Shown here in pieces: positions 39,491 to 47,856 of a stretch of 64,000 bases of DNA. The notes beneath the pieces are model-generated. The model was not told where the DNA came from, searched no databases, and saw only the letters and a program-made list of their open reading frames with translations. Each line of letters starts with the position of its first letter. The first letter of the stretch is position 1. Both the position numbers and the translations under genes were made by a program. Origin of the DNA: Kribbella antiqua (GTDB lineage: Bacteria > Actinomycetota > Actinomycetes > Propionibacteriales > Kribbellaceae); the NCBI RefSeq assembly GCF_004345665.1, contig NZ_SLWR01000004.1, forward strand, positions 1 through 64,000, written 5' to 3'.

Positions 39491-40141
39491 TTAACCCGCT
39501 GTGACTTTGGCGGCCCGGCGCCTGCCGGCGATCCGGCGGGAGGTCTCGATGACCAAGCCGATCGTGAAGGCCAGGCTCAGGCTGAAGGCGAGCGCCTTGA
39601 GCGAGTCGTGCGCGAAGGCGTCGCCGCCGAGGTAGCCGAGCAGAGCGACGTACGTGTAGGCGATGGTGACGCCGGCGAAGGTGAAGACGATGAACTTGCG
39701 GAACGAGTAGCGGGTCGCGCCGGCCGTCAGCGTCGCGACCATCCGCGCGCCGGGGATGTAGCGGACCGTCATCAGGATCAGCCCGCCGCGTGAGTGCAGC
39801 GCGGCCGACACCTTCTCGTAGAGCGCTTGTCTGCGCTCCTGCCGCTTCATCCAGCGGTGCAGCATCGGGCCGGAGCCGCGGCCCATGAAGTAGCAGGCGG
39901 ACTCGCCGATGACCGAGCCGAGCATCGCCAGGACGATGACGAGCAGCAGATTCTGGTGACCTGCGGCGGCGGCCATGCCCGCGGTGACGACCAAGCCTTC
40001 GCTCGGGACCACCGGGAAGACCGCGTCGATCGCCGCGGCCAGGAACAAGATGAGCAGCAGCCAATGCGAGGCCATCGCTACGCCGAGCAGGTGTCGCGCG
40101 GCCTCCATCAACTCTGTCACCCGGCTAAGGATGCCATCCAC
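39491..40141 (-). CDS. DedA family membrane protein
   Basis: A 216-residue DedA/VTT membrane protein. Family landmarks are FPVVPSEGLVVTAG (re-entrant loop), GSVIGESACYFMGRGSG, and VRYIPGARMVATLTAG with the conserved RxxPGxR. DedA proteins are linked to lipid-carrier recycling and membrane homeostasis. GTG 40141 is preferred over the upstream TTG 40147. It lies 72 bp upstream of the lipoprotein gene in the same direction. Confidence 0.9.
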   Translation of the reverse strand: MDGILSRVTELMEAARHLLGVAMASHWLLLILFLAAAIDAVFPVVPSEGLVVTAGMAAAAGHQNLLLVIVLAMLGSVIGESACYFMGRGSGPMLHRWMKRQERRQALYEKVSAALHSRGGLILMTVRYIPGARMVATLTAGATRYSFRKFIVFTFAGVTIAYTYVALLGYLGGDAFAHDSLKALAFSLSLAFTIGLVIETSRRIAGRRRAAKVTAG

Positions 40142-40201
40142 TGTCAAGGACGCCGTTATCCCGTCGATGTGGTTCAGCGGCGGTTCACCGGATGTTCAGT
40201 C

Positions 40202-40232
40202 TTGACAGACACTTCACCAGTTGGTGAAGTGT
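40202..40232 (+). promoter_or_regulatory. Promoter/operator of ArsR gene
   Basis: TTGACA at 40202-40207 is a consensus -35. ACACTTCACCA and TGGTGAAGTGT (40209-40219, 40222-40232) form a palindrome with 11-bp arms and a 2-base centre, ending 4 bases before the GTG start. It is an ideal autoregulatory site for the ArsR protein, and transcription may be leaderless. Confidence 0.8.
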
Positions 40233-40236
40233 TGGC

Positions 40237-40566
40237 GTGCTGACGACGACCTTCGGCGCGCTGGCGGATCCGACCCGGCTGGCGATCGTGAGCCGGCTGA
40301 GCCGCGGCGAGGCGACGATGGGCGAGCTCGCCGAGCCACACCGGATCACCCTGCCGGCGATGACCAAGCACGTCGGTGTGCTGGTGGATGCCGGGCTGGT
40401 GACCCGGCGGAAGGTCGGCCGGATGGTGGTATGCACGATCCGGCCGGAGGCGTTCTCCGAGGTCGAGGAGTGGCTCGGCGACCTCACGTCGTACTGGAAC
40501 AGCACCGTCGATCGACTGGAAGAGCTGCTGCGAGGAGGCGGGGATGGTCACCGAGGTCAGGATTGA
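40237..40566 (+). CDS. ArsR family helix-turn-helix regulator
   Basis: A 109-residue winged-helix regulator without metal-binding Cys: FGALADPTRLAIVSRLSRGEATMGELAEPHRITLPAMTKHVGVLVDAGLV (6-55). It overlaps the following SRPBCC gene by 23 bp, a common pairing in which the regulator controls its partner. A second such pair exists at 55925-56988. GTG 40237 starts directly after the operator palindrome. Confidence 0.92.
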   Translation: MLTTTFGALADPTRLAIVSRLSRGEATMGELAEPHRITLPAMTKHVGVLVDAGLVTRRKVGRMVVCTIRPEAFSEVEEWLGDLTSYWNSTVDRLEELLRGGGDGHRGQD

Positions 40567-40978
40567 ACGAGTTCTGCCGGCCGGAATCGGGCGCGTGTAC
40601 GACGCCTGGACCCGGGCGGAGGTGATGACGCTCTGGTACTGCCCCAACCCGGCGTGGGAGCTGAAGGTGCAGGCGGACGTCCGGGTGGGTGGGGATTACG
40701 TGGTCGAGATGGGGCCCCATGTGGTCCGCGGCACCTATCTGGAGGTCGAGCCACCGCACCGGCTGGCCTTCAGCTGGAAGTGGGACGGCACCGACGACGA
40801 ACCGACCCGAGTCCAGGTCGACCTCTCCGAGGTCGCCGACGGCACCCGCATGCTGCTGACTCACACCGAGTTCGCCACCGCCGAAGACGCCGAAAACCAC
40901 CGCCAAGGCTGGGAGCCTCAGCTCACTCGCCTCGCCGACCTGCTCCAAACCCCGACCCCGGCAACCGGCCGCAACTAA
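40544..40978 (+). CDS. SRPBCC domain protein (AHSA1-like)
   Basis: A 144-residue ligand-binding fold. IERVLPAGIGRVYDAWTRAEVMTLWYCPN (7-35), VRVGGDYVVEM and the closing GWEPQLTRLADLL are standard for AHSA1-like members. ATG 40544 has CGAGGAGG upstream within the ArsR gene. It probably senses or binds a small hydrophobic compound and is co-expressed with the regulator. Function unknown. Confidence 0.88.
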   Translation: MVTEVRIERVLPAGIGRVYDAWTRAEVMTLWYCPNPAWELKVQADVRVGGDYVVEMGPHVVRGTYLEVEPPHRLAFSWKWDGTDDEPTRVQVDLSEVADGTRMLLTHTEFATAEDAENHRQGWEPQLTRLADLLQTPTPATGRN

Positions 40979-41011
40979 CCGCCTGCACCTCTGCTCGCGC
41001 GAGAAATGGTC

Positions 41012-41037
41012 GAGCCCTGGGCGGTGACCCAGGGCTC
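41012..41037. terminator. Bidirectional terminator hairpin
   Basis: GAGCCCTGGG (41012-41021), loop CGGTGA, CCCAGGGCTC (41028-41037): a perfect 10-bp stem between the convergent SRPBCC and DUF5302 genes. Confidence 0.88.
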
Positions 41038-41063
41038 AGGCGGGTGGATGGACAGTTGGCGGA

Positions 41064-41243
41064 TCAGCTGCCGGACTTGCGCCGGAACTGGCGCTTCTGC
41101 TTGTCGTTGTGCGCGTCGCCGACGCCCTCTCCCCGCGTCCCCGTTCCCGGGTGCGCGTGGCGGTTGGCGTTCTTCTTCTCGAGCGCTTCACGGAACTTCT
41201 TCTGCAGATCGTCCTGCGCCGGCTTGCTGGACTTGTCGCTCAT
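41064..41243 (-). CDS. DUF5302 family small protein
   Basis: A 59-residue, highly charged small protein: MSDKSSKPAQDDLQKKFREA, then LEKKNANRHAHPG, ending QKRQFRRKSGS. The KKFREALEKKN segment and RRKSGS tail match the actinobacterial DUF5302 family. The start ATG 41243 has a strong ribosome site (AAGGAGA). Function unknown. It is encoded alone, with a terminator directly downstream. Confidence 0.88.
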   Translation of the reverse strand: MSDKSSKPAQDDLQKKFREALEKKNANRHAHPGTGTRGEGVGDAHNDKQKRQFRRKSGS

Positions 41244-41341
41244 ACCGTCTCCTTCACAAACCGTCAGGCGTACACAACCAAGCTAACCAAGTGTCACCGC
41301 CCACCCGCCAGCCAATATCACCGCCCCCACCCCAGTCTGGA

Positions 41342-41697
41342 CTACTGCAGGTTGGATTGGAGGTCAGCGAGCCAGCGTCGCGCCGCCCGTCGTGAGGCCA
41401 GGCGCACGACCGGCGTACGTGGTGCGTACTGCGTCAGCGCCTGCTGGAGGCGCTTCGCAGGCCCGCGACGGTAGCGCCAGATGTACCGCAGGAACTCCCA
41501 ATCGATCGCCTCGGTGCAGCCCTCGGCCCGGTCCACCCTCGGCTTGTTCCCTCCCGCCCAGGCTGCACCCACCCCGGCCGCCAGAACACCGGGTCCAGAT
41601 GCACCACCGGCAACCCCAGCCGCTCCCCCACCTCCAAACTCAGCCGCGTCTTCCCCGCCCCCGAGTTCCCCACCACCGCAACCCGCCGCACCCTCAC
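41342..41697 (-). pseudogene. P-loop nucleotide kinase-like gene, internal deletion and frameshift
   Basis: The N-terminal 50 residues (MRVRRVAVVGNSGAGKTRLS, then GLPVVHLDPVFWRPGWVQPG) are a typical adenylate-kinase-like/DNA topology-modulation (FlaR-type) protein. The C-terminal part (EGCTEAIDWEFLRYIWRYRR, ending ARRWLADLQSNLQ) is in another frame. Intact relatives are about 170 residues, with a DGNY-containing middle that is missing here. A deletion of roughly 50-60 codons plus a frameshift near 41540-41560 best explains this. It is a decayed gene unless the sequence is wrong. Confidence 0.8.
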
Positions 41698-41794
41698 TCC
41701 GGCAACGTAACGCGTCTCAGGTCTAGGAAAACCACAGTGAGGTTGCTCAGAGAGTTGTTAGGTTCAGGAGGAATCGAGCGAAGAGGAGACGCGA

Positions 41795-42445
41795 GTGCTG
41801 GTCAGTAGTGAGGCAGTGCTGGGGATTGCGCTGGTTGAACTGGGGTTGGTGCTGACGCCAGGCCCCAACATGATCTACCTGGTGTCGCGGTCCGTCGCGC
41901 AGGGCCGCCGGGCGGGGCTCATGTCGCTGGCCGGGGTCGGCATCGGCTTCCTGGTGTACCTGCTGGCAGCGAGTGCCGGTCTGGCGACCCTGTTCGCGCT
42001 CGTCCCCGAGATCTACGTAGCGCTCAAGATCGTCGGCGCGGCGTACCTGCTCTGGCTCGCCTGGAACGCCGTACGTCCAGGCGCCCACTCCGTCTTCGCG
42101 CCCACCGAACTCGAGCCGGACCGGCCGCGGAAGCTGTTCGGCATGGGCCTGCTCACCTGCCTGCTGAACCCGAAGATCGCGATCCTCTACATCTCCCTGC
42201 TGCCGCAGTTCCTGGACCCGGCGCGCGGCCACCTCGGCCTGCAGAGCCTGACTCTCGGCTTGGTCCAGCTCATCGTCGGCGTCCTCGTCAACGCCGTCTT
42301 CGTCATCACCGCCGGCTCGATCGCCGTTTTCCTCGCCCGCCGCCCCACCTGGATGCGCATCCACCGCTACCTCACCGGCACCGCCCTCGCCGCCTTCGCC
42401 ATCCGCCTCTTCACCGACCGCGCCCGGCCGCTAGCCACGCACTAG
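41795..42445 (+). CDS. LysE family translocator
   Basis: A 216-residue inner-membrane exporter with about six helices. The N-terminus LGLVLTPGPNMIYLVSRSVAQGRRAG (17-42) and GLLTCLLNPKIAILYISLLPQF are the LysE/RhtB landmarks. It probably exports amino acids or related metabolites. GTG 41795 has AGGAGA at good spacing. It is followed 19 bp later by an unknown gene. Confidence 0.92.
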   Translation: MLVSSEAVLGIALVELGLVLTPGPNMIYLVSRSVAQGRRAGLMSLAGVGIGFLVYLLAASAGLATLFALVPEIYVALKIVGAAYLLWLAWNAVRPGAHSVFAPTELEPDRPRKLFGMGLLTCLLNPKIAILYISLLPQFLDPARGHLGLQSLTLGLVQLIVGVLVNAVFVITAGSIAVFLARRPTWMRIHRYLTGTALAAFAIRLFTDRARPLATH

Positions 42446-42464
42446 CCGGTAGCGTCAGTTCTCG

Positions 42465-43154
42465 ATGAACTTCCAGGACACCGAGATCAGCCGACTCCTC
42501 ACCAGCGGATGGTGTACCTCCGAACCGATCGCCGCGCTGCTCCGCGACCGCGGCCTCCCGGCGATCACCCGCGAGTACCTGCTCAACGAGTTCGACTGGA
42601 AACAGGCAGAGGAAGCAACGACCGCCCTCACCGACCACTTCCGCGACGCACGCTTCGCCGACGAGGTCCAGTACGGCGTACTCCTCGTCCCGCACGTGAA
42701 GTCGCTCGACACCCGACGCTCGCTCTCGGCCGAGGTACGACCGGCTCACGTCGATGGAGACGTCTTCGACGAACGTCTGCAACCGGGTGTCGAGCTACCA
42801 ACCGCTGGCCCCTGGAGCCTGGTCGCAACAGTCACAGGCGTCTACGGCCCGTCCCTAGGTAGCTACAACGCAGTCGTGACCGCTCCAGCCGAGCGTTTCG
42901 CCGTACTGGGGTCTGACACTCGGCAGTGGATGACGCGGCAGCTGTGGGGTGCCCGGGTGCTGCAGGGCGGCGCCGTACCGCCAGACTGCGAGCACAACGA
43001 GCGCTGGACCTTCACACTGTTCCCCGGTGAAGCCCTGGTCGACGGGCAGGCCGAATCGGGCACAGTGTTGAAGGGCAAGGTCCGCTTCCGCCTCGGCAAG
43101 CCCGACCGCGGCATCGGCTCCGCCCGCGTAGCACCGGCGCTGCTCATCTATTGA
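42465..43154 (+). CDS. hypothetical cytosolic protein
   Basis: A 229-residue soluble protein of mixed composition with no signal or membrane segment. Segments such as RLLTSGWCTSEPIAALLRD and GVYGPSLGSYNAVVTAPAERFAVLG do not let me name a family. Codon use is normal, so it is likely expressed. It lies 19 bp downstream of the LysE gene and 38 bp before a kinase gene, and may be co-transcribed with them. Confidence 0.7.
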   Translation: MNFQDTEISRLLTSGWCTSEPIAALLRDRGLPAITREYLLNEFDWKQAEEATTALTDHFRDARFADEVQYGVLLVPHVKSLDTRRSLSAEVRPAHVDGDVFDERLQPGVELPTAGPWSLVATVTGVYGPSLGSYNAVVTAPAERFAVLGSDTRQWMTRQLWGARVLQGGAVPPDCEHNERWTFTLFPGEALVDGQAESGTVLKGKVRFRLGKPDRGIGSARVAPALLIY

Positions 43155-43192
43155 CGTGCGGCGGACGACGCCGCGCGTGGATACTGCTGGGC

Positions 43193-44086
43193 GTGCCGAT
43201 GCATCCTGGACAGCTCGACGTGACGACCGATTTGGTGACCCGACTCGTACGTGCGCAGTTCCCGGAGTGGAGTGCGCTGCCGGTGAGCGCCGTACGGTCG
43301 CATGGCACAGTCAACGCGCTGTTTCGCATCGGGGACAAGCTGGTGGCCCGGTTCCCGATCCTGCCCGGCGACCCGGTCGAGACGCGGAAGTCGCTCGAGG
43401 AGGAGGCCGACGCCGCCCGCCGCCTCCGGACTGTCTCGCCGTACCCGACTCCGGAGCCGGTCGGCATCGGCGAGCCTGGGGAGGCGTACCCGCTGCCCTG
43501 GGCCGTCTACACCTGGCTCGACGGGACCATCGCGTACGACGCCGACGTCGCGAGTTCGGCGGCCTTCGCCGAGGACCTGGCGACGTTCGTCCACGCAGTG
43601 CGCACTCTGCCGACCGAGGGCCGCGTGTTCACCGGCCCCTGGCGCGGCGGCAAGCTCACGACACACGACCAGTACGTCGCCGACGGTCTGGAGCAGAGCC
43701 GCTCGATGATCGACGTCGACGCCCTGGCCGCTCTCTGGGAAGACCTGCGCACCACGCCACGCACCGAGCCCGACGTATGGACCCACCGCGACCTCATGCC
43801 GGGCAACCTGCTCGCGGACAACGGCCGGCTCGTCGGTGTCATCGACGTGGGCACATTGGCCGTAGCCGACCCCGCCATGGACCTGGCCCCGGCCTGGAAC
43901 CTCCTGGACGCCGGAGCCCGCGCCGCCTTCCGTACGGCGCTCGGCAGCGGCGACAACGAGTGGCGCCGGGGCATGGGCTGGTCGTTCGCCCAAGCGATCG
44001 GCTGCCTCTGGTACTACCGCGAGACCAACCCGGTCATGTCCCGCACCGCCCACCACACCCTGACAGCCCTGCTCACAGCCGCGTAG
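43193..44086 (+). CDS. aminoglycoside phosphotransferase family kinase
   Basis: A 297-residue APH-fold kinase. SHGTVNALFRIGDKLVARFP (ATP-binding Lys), VWTHRDLMPGNLLAD (catalytic HRD, then N) and GVIDVGTLAVADPAMDLAPAWN (metal Asp) are intact. It resembles a common actinobacterial group of unknown substrate, sometimes labelled as kanamycin- or macrolide-type kinases without proof. The start is GTG 43193; ATG 43199 is an equally good alternative. It overlaps the convergent methyltransferase gene by 14 bp. Confidence 0.85.
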   Translation: MPMHPGQLDVTTDLVTRLVRAQFPEWSALPVSAVRSHGTVNALFRIGDKLVARFPILPGDPVETRKSLEEEADAARRLRTVSPYPTPEPVGIGEPGEAYPLPWAVYTWLDGTIAYDADVASSAAFAEDLATFVHAVRTLPTEGRVFTGPWRGGKLTTHDQYVADGLEQSRSMIDVDALAALWEDLRTTPRTEPDVWTHRDLMPGNLLADNGRLVGVIDVGTLAVADPAMDLAPAWNLLDAGARAAFRTALGSGDNEWRRGMGWSFAQAIGCLWYYRETNPVMSRTAHHTLTALLTAA

Positions 44087-44798
44087 CGACAAACACGAAC
44101 TCGCGCCCAGGCCGATCCGGCGCATCTCGCACCTCGTCCACCCGGAACCCAGCAGCCGCCAACGACTCCTCCACCTCGGCCCGCTCCCGGAACCGCAACG
44201 TCGAATCCGACGTCAGCACCGCACCATCCGACGCGAACACGTAGGTGCCCCGGAACGACACAAACGGCAGCTCGACCGCTGTCAGGTCACTCCACCGCTC
44301 GACCTCACCCACACCCGGAATGTCCGTCACCGCATATGTGTGCTCCCGGGTCCACTCCTCCCACGCCCGCCGCGCCGGATCCCGAGTCTCGAACACGAAC
44401 CGCCCCTCGGCCCTCAGCGCATCCCGTACGCCGTTCAGCGTCGCAGCCCAGTCCTCATCCGTCAGGAACACCTGCGCCACGTTCCCGGTCATCACCGCCA
44501 GATCAACCTCCAGCGGCGGCAACGTCGTCGCATCCCCATGCACCCACCGAACCCGCTCCGCAAACTCCTTGCCCTTGGCAACCTCCAGCGACGCCTCCGC
44601 CGGATCCACCCCGACCACCTCGACCCCGTCCTTCACCAGCAGACAGACCAACTCCCCCGTCCCACACCCCACATCCAGCACCCGCCGCGCCCCGAACTCC
44701 CGCACCATCGCGACGTAATGCTCCAGATCCCCCCGATCAGCCTCCATCGCGTCATAAATCCCCGCCAACCGAGCATGCCCAAACAACGCATCCACCAT
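44073..44798 (-). CDS. class I SAM-dependent methyltransferase
   Basis: A 241-residue methyltransferase. Motif I VLDVGCGTGELVCLLV (40-55), VVGVDPAE and the post-II region VDLAVMTGNVAQVF are clear. The N-terminus AGIYDAMEADRGDLEHYVAM resembles small-molecule methyltransferases of the ubiE type. The acceptor is unknown. It ends inside the convergent kinase gene. Confidence 0.9.
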   Translation of the reverse strand: MVDALFGHARLAGIYDAMEADRGDLEHYVAMVREFGARRVLDVGCGTGELVCLLVKDGVEVVGVDPAEASLEVAKGKEFAERVRWVHGDATTLPPLEVDLAVMTGNVAQVFLTDEDWAATLNGVRDALRAEGRFVFETRDPARRAWEEWTREHTYAVTDIPGVGEVERWSDLTAVELPFVSFRGTYVFASDGAVLTSDSTLRFRERAEVEESLAAAGFRVDEVRDAPDRPGREFVFVATRL

Positions 44799-44845
44799 CC
44801 CCCGACCCTAGGCAGCCCCAACCATCCCCGCCACCGATTTGTCGT

Positions 44846-44932
44846 CGTACGTTTACATCCGAAAACTGTCGCCGTACGTTTACATTTCCACCTTGTTGGC
44901 GTACGTTTACATTTGACAGATGTCAACGTACG
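44846..44932. promoter_or_regulatory. 27-bp iterons upstream of hipBA-like operon
   Basis: CGTACGTTTACAT occurs at 44846, 44873 and 44900, exactly 27 bp apart, and a shortened CGTACG follows at 44927, again 27 bp on. Spacers between them differ. The array ends 20 bp before the hipB start, so several HipB dimers could bind in register on the promoter. Confidence 0.88.
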
Positions 44933-44951
44933 ACGACCAAAGTGAGGCCCG

Positions 44952-45239
44952 GTGGAAATCCACACACCGTTGGACCTGGGCGCAGTGACACGTGGCCGCC
45001 GGCGCGCACTTGGCCTTTCCCAGGCCAAGGTCGCCGAGGCTGCTGGAGTCTCGCGGCCGTGGCTTGCCCAGTTCGAGAGCGGGAAGCCGACGGTTGAGCT
45101 GGGACGCGTCCTCGCCGTACTGGCAACGCTCGAGCTGCACCTGGACGTGCGAACCGGCAACGCCACACTTCCCGAGGCCGAGCTCGATCTGGATGCTCTG
45201 ATGGAGGACTACAACCGGGAGCAGCATGAGCGTGACTGA
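44952..45239 (+). CDS. hipB: HipB-like Xre antitoxin
   Basis: A 95-residue helix-turn-helix protein: AVTRGRRRALGLSQAKVAEAAGVSRPWLAQFESGKPTVELGRVLAVLATL (11-60), the standard HipB/Xre layout, followed by an acidic tail likely to contact HipA. GTG 44952 has GTGAGG upstream. It overlaps hipA by 14 bp, so the two are translated together. The upstream 27-bp iterons are its likely operators. Confidence 0.92.
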   Translation: MEIHTPLDLGAVTRGRRRALGLSQAKVAEAAGVSRPWLAQFESGKPTVELGRVLAVLATLELHLDVRTGNATLPEAELDLDALMEDYNREQHERD

Positions 45240-46524
45240 GCTGTGCCTGCTGCTCGGAGACGAGCTCGCCGGGACCGTGACACGACTCTCGAACGGCAAG
45301 CTGAATTTCCGGTACGACGACACTTACGTCAGCAAAGGTGCGACAGCCACACCGATCTCCGTGTCGATGCCGACCCATGTGACCCCGCACACCGACAGTC
45401 AGATCACCCCCTGGCTGTGGGGGCTGCTGCCGGACGACGACGCCGTACTGAATCGATGGGCACGGGAGTTCCAGGTGTCGGCTGGCTCGGCCTTCGCCTT
45501 GCTCGCCACACCTGTTGGCGAGGACTGCCCCGGCGCCGTTCGGCTGATCCCACCGGACCGCTTGCCTGCGGTGGCAGAGCCGGGTCTCACCGACGTCGAC
45601 TGGCTTGGCGAGGCGCAGATCGCCCAGCGACTACGTGATCTCAAGCGGGACAACACCGCGTGGCTAGGTGCGAATCACGCTGGACGCTTTAGCCTTGCCG
45701 GTGCACAGGCGAAGACCGCACTCCTGCGCGACGGAGATCGATGGGGCGATCCCCACGGATCCGTAGCCACCTCGCACATCCTGAAGCCCGCGATCGAAGG
45801 TCTGGACAACCACGATCTGAACGAGCACCTCTGTCTCTCGGCGATGCAAGCTGCCGGCCTCTTCGCGGTCGGGAGCAGGATCGAGCGTTTCGAAGACCAG
45901 AGCGCGATTGTCGTCGCCCGCTACGACCGGCGACTCCGCGACGGACGGCAGATCCGAGTCCATCAGGAAGACCTGTGTCAGGCACTCGGTGTGCATCCCG
46001 TGCGGAAGTATCAGAATGAAGGGGGACCAGGCCCTCGGGACATCGCCTCACTGCTCAGTCGCGCCATCCCCCGCAGCGATGCACGCAAAGCCACGCTGTC
46101 CTTCCTGGATGCGTTGGTGTGGAACTGGGTCATCGCCGGTACTGACGCTCACGCCAAGAACTACTCACTTCTCCTGCAGGGGCAGCAGGTTCGGCTTGCT
46201 CCGTTCTATGACGTCGCGTCAGCGCTCCCCTACGACTCGTACCCCGAGCAGAAGATGCGGCTGGCAATGAAGTTCGGGAGCGGCTACCAGGTCAACCCGG
46301 CCAGTAGCCCGTGGGCCCGGATAGCGAGCGATCTGCACTTGCCAGTGGACGAGGTTCGCGATCGAGCCGCCCGACTCGTGGCCACTGCGCCGGATGCTTT
46401 CTCGACCGCCGCTGCGGATCCCGCCGTACGGAGGCTCGAGTCCGCACTCCCCGAGCGACTGACCGACCTGGTTGCACAACGCGCCGCACGATGCGCGCGA
46501 TACCTCAACACAGGAAGTGGCTAG
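45226..46524 (+). CDS. hipA: HipA-like serine kinase toxin
   Basis: A 432-residue kinase of the persistence toxin family. The P-loop-like FSLAGAQAK (155-163) carries the Ser that is autophosphorylated in HipA (S156 here). K187 (ILKP), D307 and N312 (GTDAHAKNYS) and D329 (FYDVASALPY) form the active site. HipA phosphorylates glutamyl-tRNA synthetase in E. coli; the target here is unknown. All catalytic residues are intact, so it should be active. Its stop overlaps the convergent kinase gene's stop in the tetramer CTAG. Confidence 0.92.
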   Translation: MSVTELCLLLGDELAGTVTRLSNGKLNFRYDDTYVSKGATATPISVSMPTHVTPHTDSQITPWLWGLLPDDDAVLNRWAREFQVSAGSAFALLATPVGEDCPGAVRLIPPDRLPAVAEPGLTDVDWLGEAQIAQRLRDLKRDNTAWLGANHAGRFSLAGAQAKTALLRDGDRWGDPHGSVATSHILKPAIEGLDNHDLNEHLCLSAMQAAGLFAVGSRIERFEDQSAIVVARYDRRLRDGRQIRVHQEDLCQALGVHPVRKYQNEGGPGPRDIASLLSRAIPRSDARKATLSFLDALVWNWVIAGTDAHAKNYSLLLQGQQVRLAPFYDVASALPYDSYPEQKMRLAMKFGSGYQVNPASSPWARIASDLHLPVDEVRDRAARLVATAPDAFSTAAADPAVRRLESALPERLTDLVAQRAARCARYLNTGSG

Positions 46525-47684
46525 GCGTCGAGGGCTGTCAGGAGTTTTTGGAGGGAGGTGCCGGTCATGGGGTTGCTGAGGAGGTCAAGGGTTTCGCGGT
46601 CGGCGAAGGTGGCGTGGTCTGGGTCCGTGGGGTCGATGGCTTCGCAGATGGTGTTGTGCGTCCAGTTGAGGTACGCCGTGACTGCTGTAGCGAAGCAGGT
46701 CAGGTCGAGTTCGGGCCATTGGCCCGCTGCCTGGATGTAGCCGTCGCGGAAGGCGGTGATCGCGGGGCGGCTGATCGTCGGCCGCAGGGTCCAGTGGGTG
46801 AGGGCGGATCCGAGTTCGAGCTCAGGGGTGAGCGGGCCGGCGAAGTCCCACTCGGTCACGACGAGCTCGTCCTTGTGGCCGAGGTGGACGTTCTCCGGGA
46901 TCAGGTTGCGATTGCACAGTATGAGCTTGTCGTCGTCGATGCCGGCCTCGATCGTCTGCAGGTCGAGCAGGGCTGGGAGTACTTCCTCGAGCAGGTCGGC
47001 CCACGGCTTGCCGGCGGCGCGGGCCCGGTCGAGGAGCTTGCCCCAGGCGTCGTCGGGCTTCCGCGCCGTCAGGTACCAGTGCATCGCCGTATCAGTGGGA
47101 ATGGCCAGCGAGTGAAGCGTCCCGTAGATAGCGCCAATCCGGCCCGCGACGGCCGCCGGTGTCGGCATCACCGGCGAAGGTCCGACCTCCATCCACTCAT
47201 GGACCCGCCAGTTCTCGTCCTGCACCGTTTCGATCAGCCGACCCTCGGGACTGCGTACCGGAACCGGCGCCGCGACCCCAGCCGCAACCGCCGCGTCGCG
47301 CAGCCGAGAACCGAGCTCAGCCTGTTCCGTGGTCATCCACGGATACACAGTGACGGCAAGCCAGCGACCCCGATCGGTGGGGATCGACCAACTCCGCCCC
47401 ATCGGCGTGAACGACACGGCTGATACCGCCCCGGTGACGCTCCCCAGATCGAACGCGGCAGCCAATGCCTCAGCGAGCCCATCCGGTACGACGACCGGTG
47501 CCGCGGCACGGCGCTCGGCCTCGGACTTCAATTCGGTCCAGTCGCGCATGCCGTAGTCGGACGCCAGCGCACGTTGAGCATCGGCAAGAGATGCGTCAGG
47601 GCTGGATTCCCGGAGAGCGGCGAGGAGGTCCTTGGCCTCCTTGCGCAGAAAACCAAGACTCGGCTTGTCAGGCAGAATTCGCAC
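46521..47684 (-). CDS. phosphotransferase family protein with N-terminal helical domain
   Basis: A 387-residue protein. The N-terminal 60 residues (PSLGFLRKEAKDLLAALRES, then DYGMRDWTELKSEAER) match a short helical module often found before ankyrin repeats or enzymes in actinobacteria. The rest is a diverged APH-like kinase fold: LILCNRNLIPENVHLG replaces the classical HGD catalytic loop, and VTEWDFAGPLTPELELG holds the metal Asp. The missing HGD may mean altered or absent kinase activity. GTG 47684 is the start (GAGAGGAC upstream). Confidence 0.7.
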   Translation of the reverse strand: MRILPDKPSLGFLRKEAKDLLAALRESSPDASLADAQRALASDYGMRDWTELKSEAERRAAAPVVVPDGLAEALAAAFDLGSVTGAVSAVSFTPMGRSWSIPTDRGRWLAVTVYPWMTTEQAELGSRLRDAAVAAGVAAPVPVRSPEGRLIETVQDENWRVHEWMEVGPSPVMPTPAAVAGRIGAIYGTLHSLAIPTDTAMHWYLTARKPDDAWGKLLDRARAAGKPWADLLEEVLPALLDLQTIEAGIDDDKLILCNRNLIPENVHLGHKDELVVTEWDFAGPLTPELELGSALTHWTLRPTISRPAITAFRDGYIQAAGQWPELDLTCFATAVTAYLNWTHNTICEAIDPTDPDHATFADRETLDLLSNPMTGTSLQKLLTALDA

Positions 47685-47856
47685 AGCGCGTCCTCTCGCA
47701 CCCGGACTCGCACGGGCACCAGGAGCGTTGAGCGCCACTGACTGAGCGGGGTGGCTTCCAGCCTTCCGGCGAGTCTCGACGCAGCCCCAACCACGCCCCC
47801 AAAACCCTACCCGAGCCCAGTCATCCCCGGCAACGGACTGCCCACCCAGCCAGGAC

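Noticed and set aside
44846-44932. CRISPR-like array
   Set aside because: The repeats are only 13 bp with 14-bp spacers, there are just 3-4 units and no cas genes; they fit operator iterons of hipBA.
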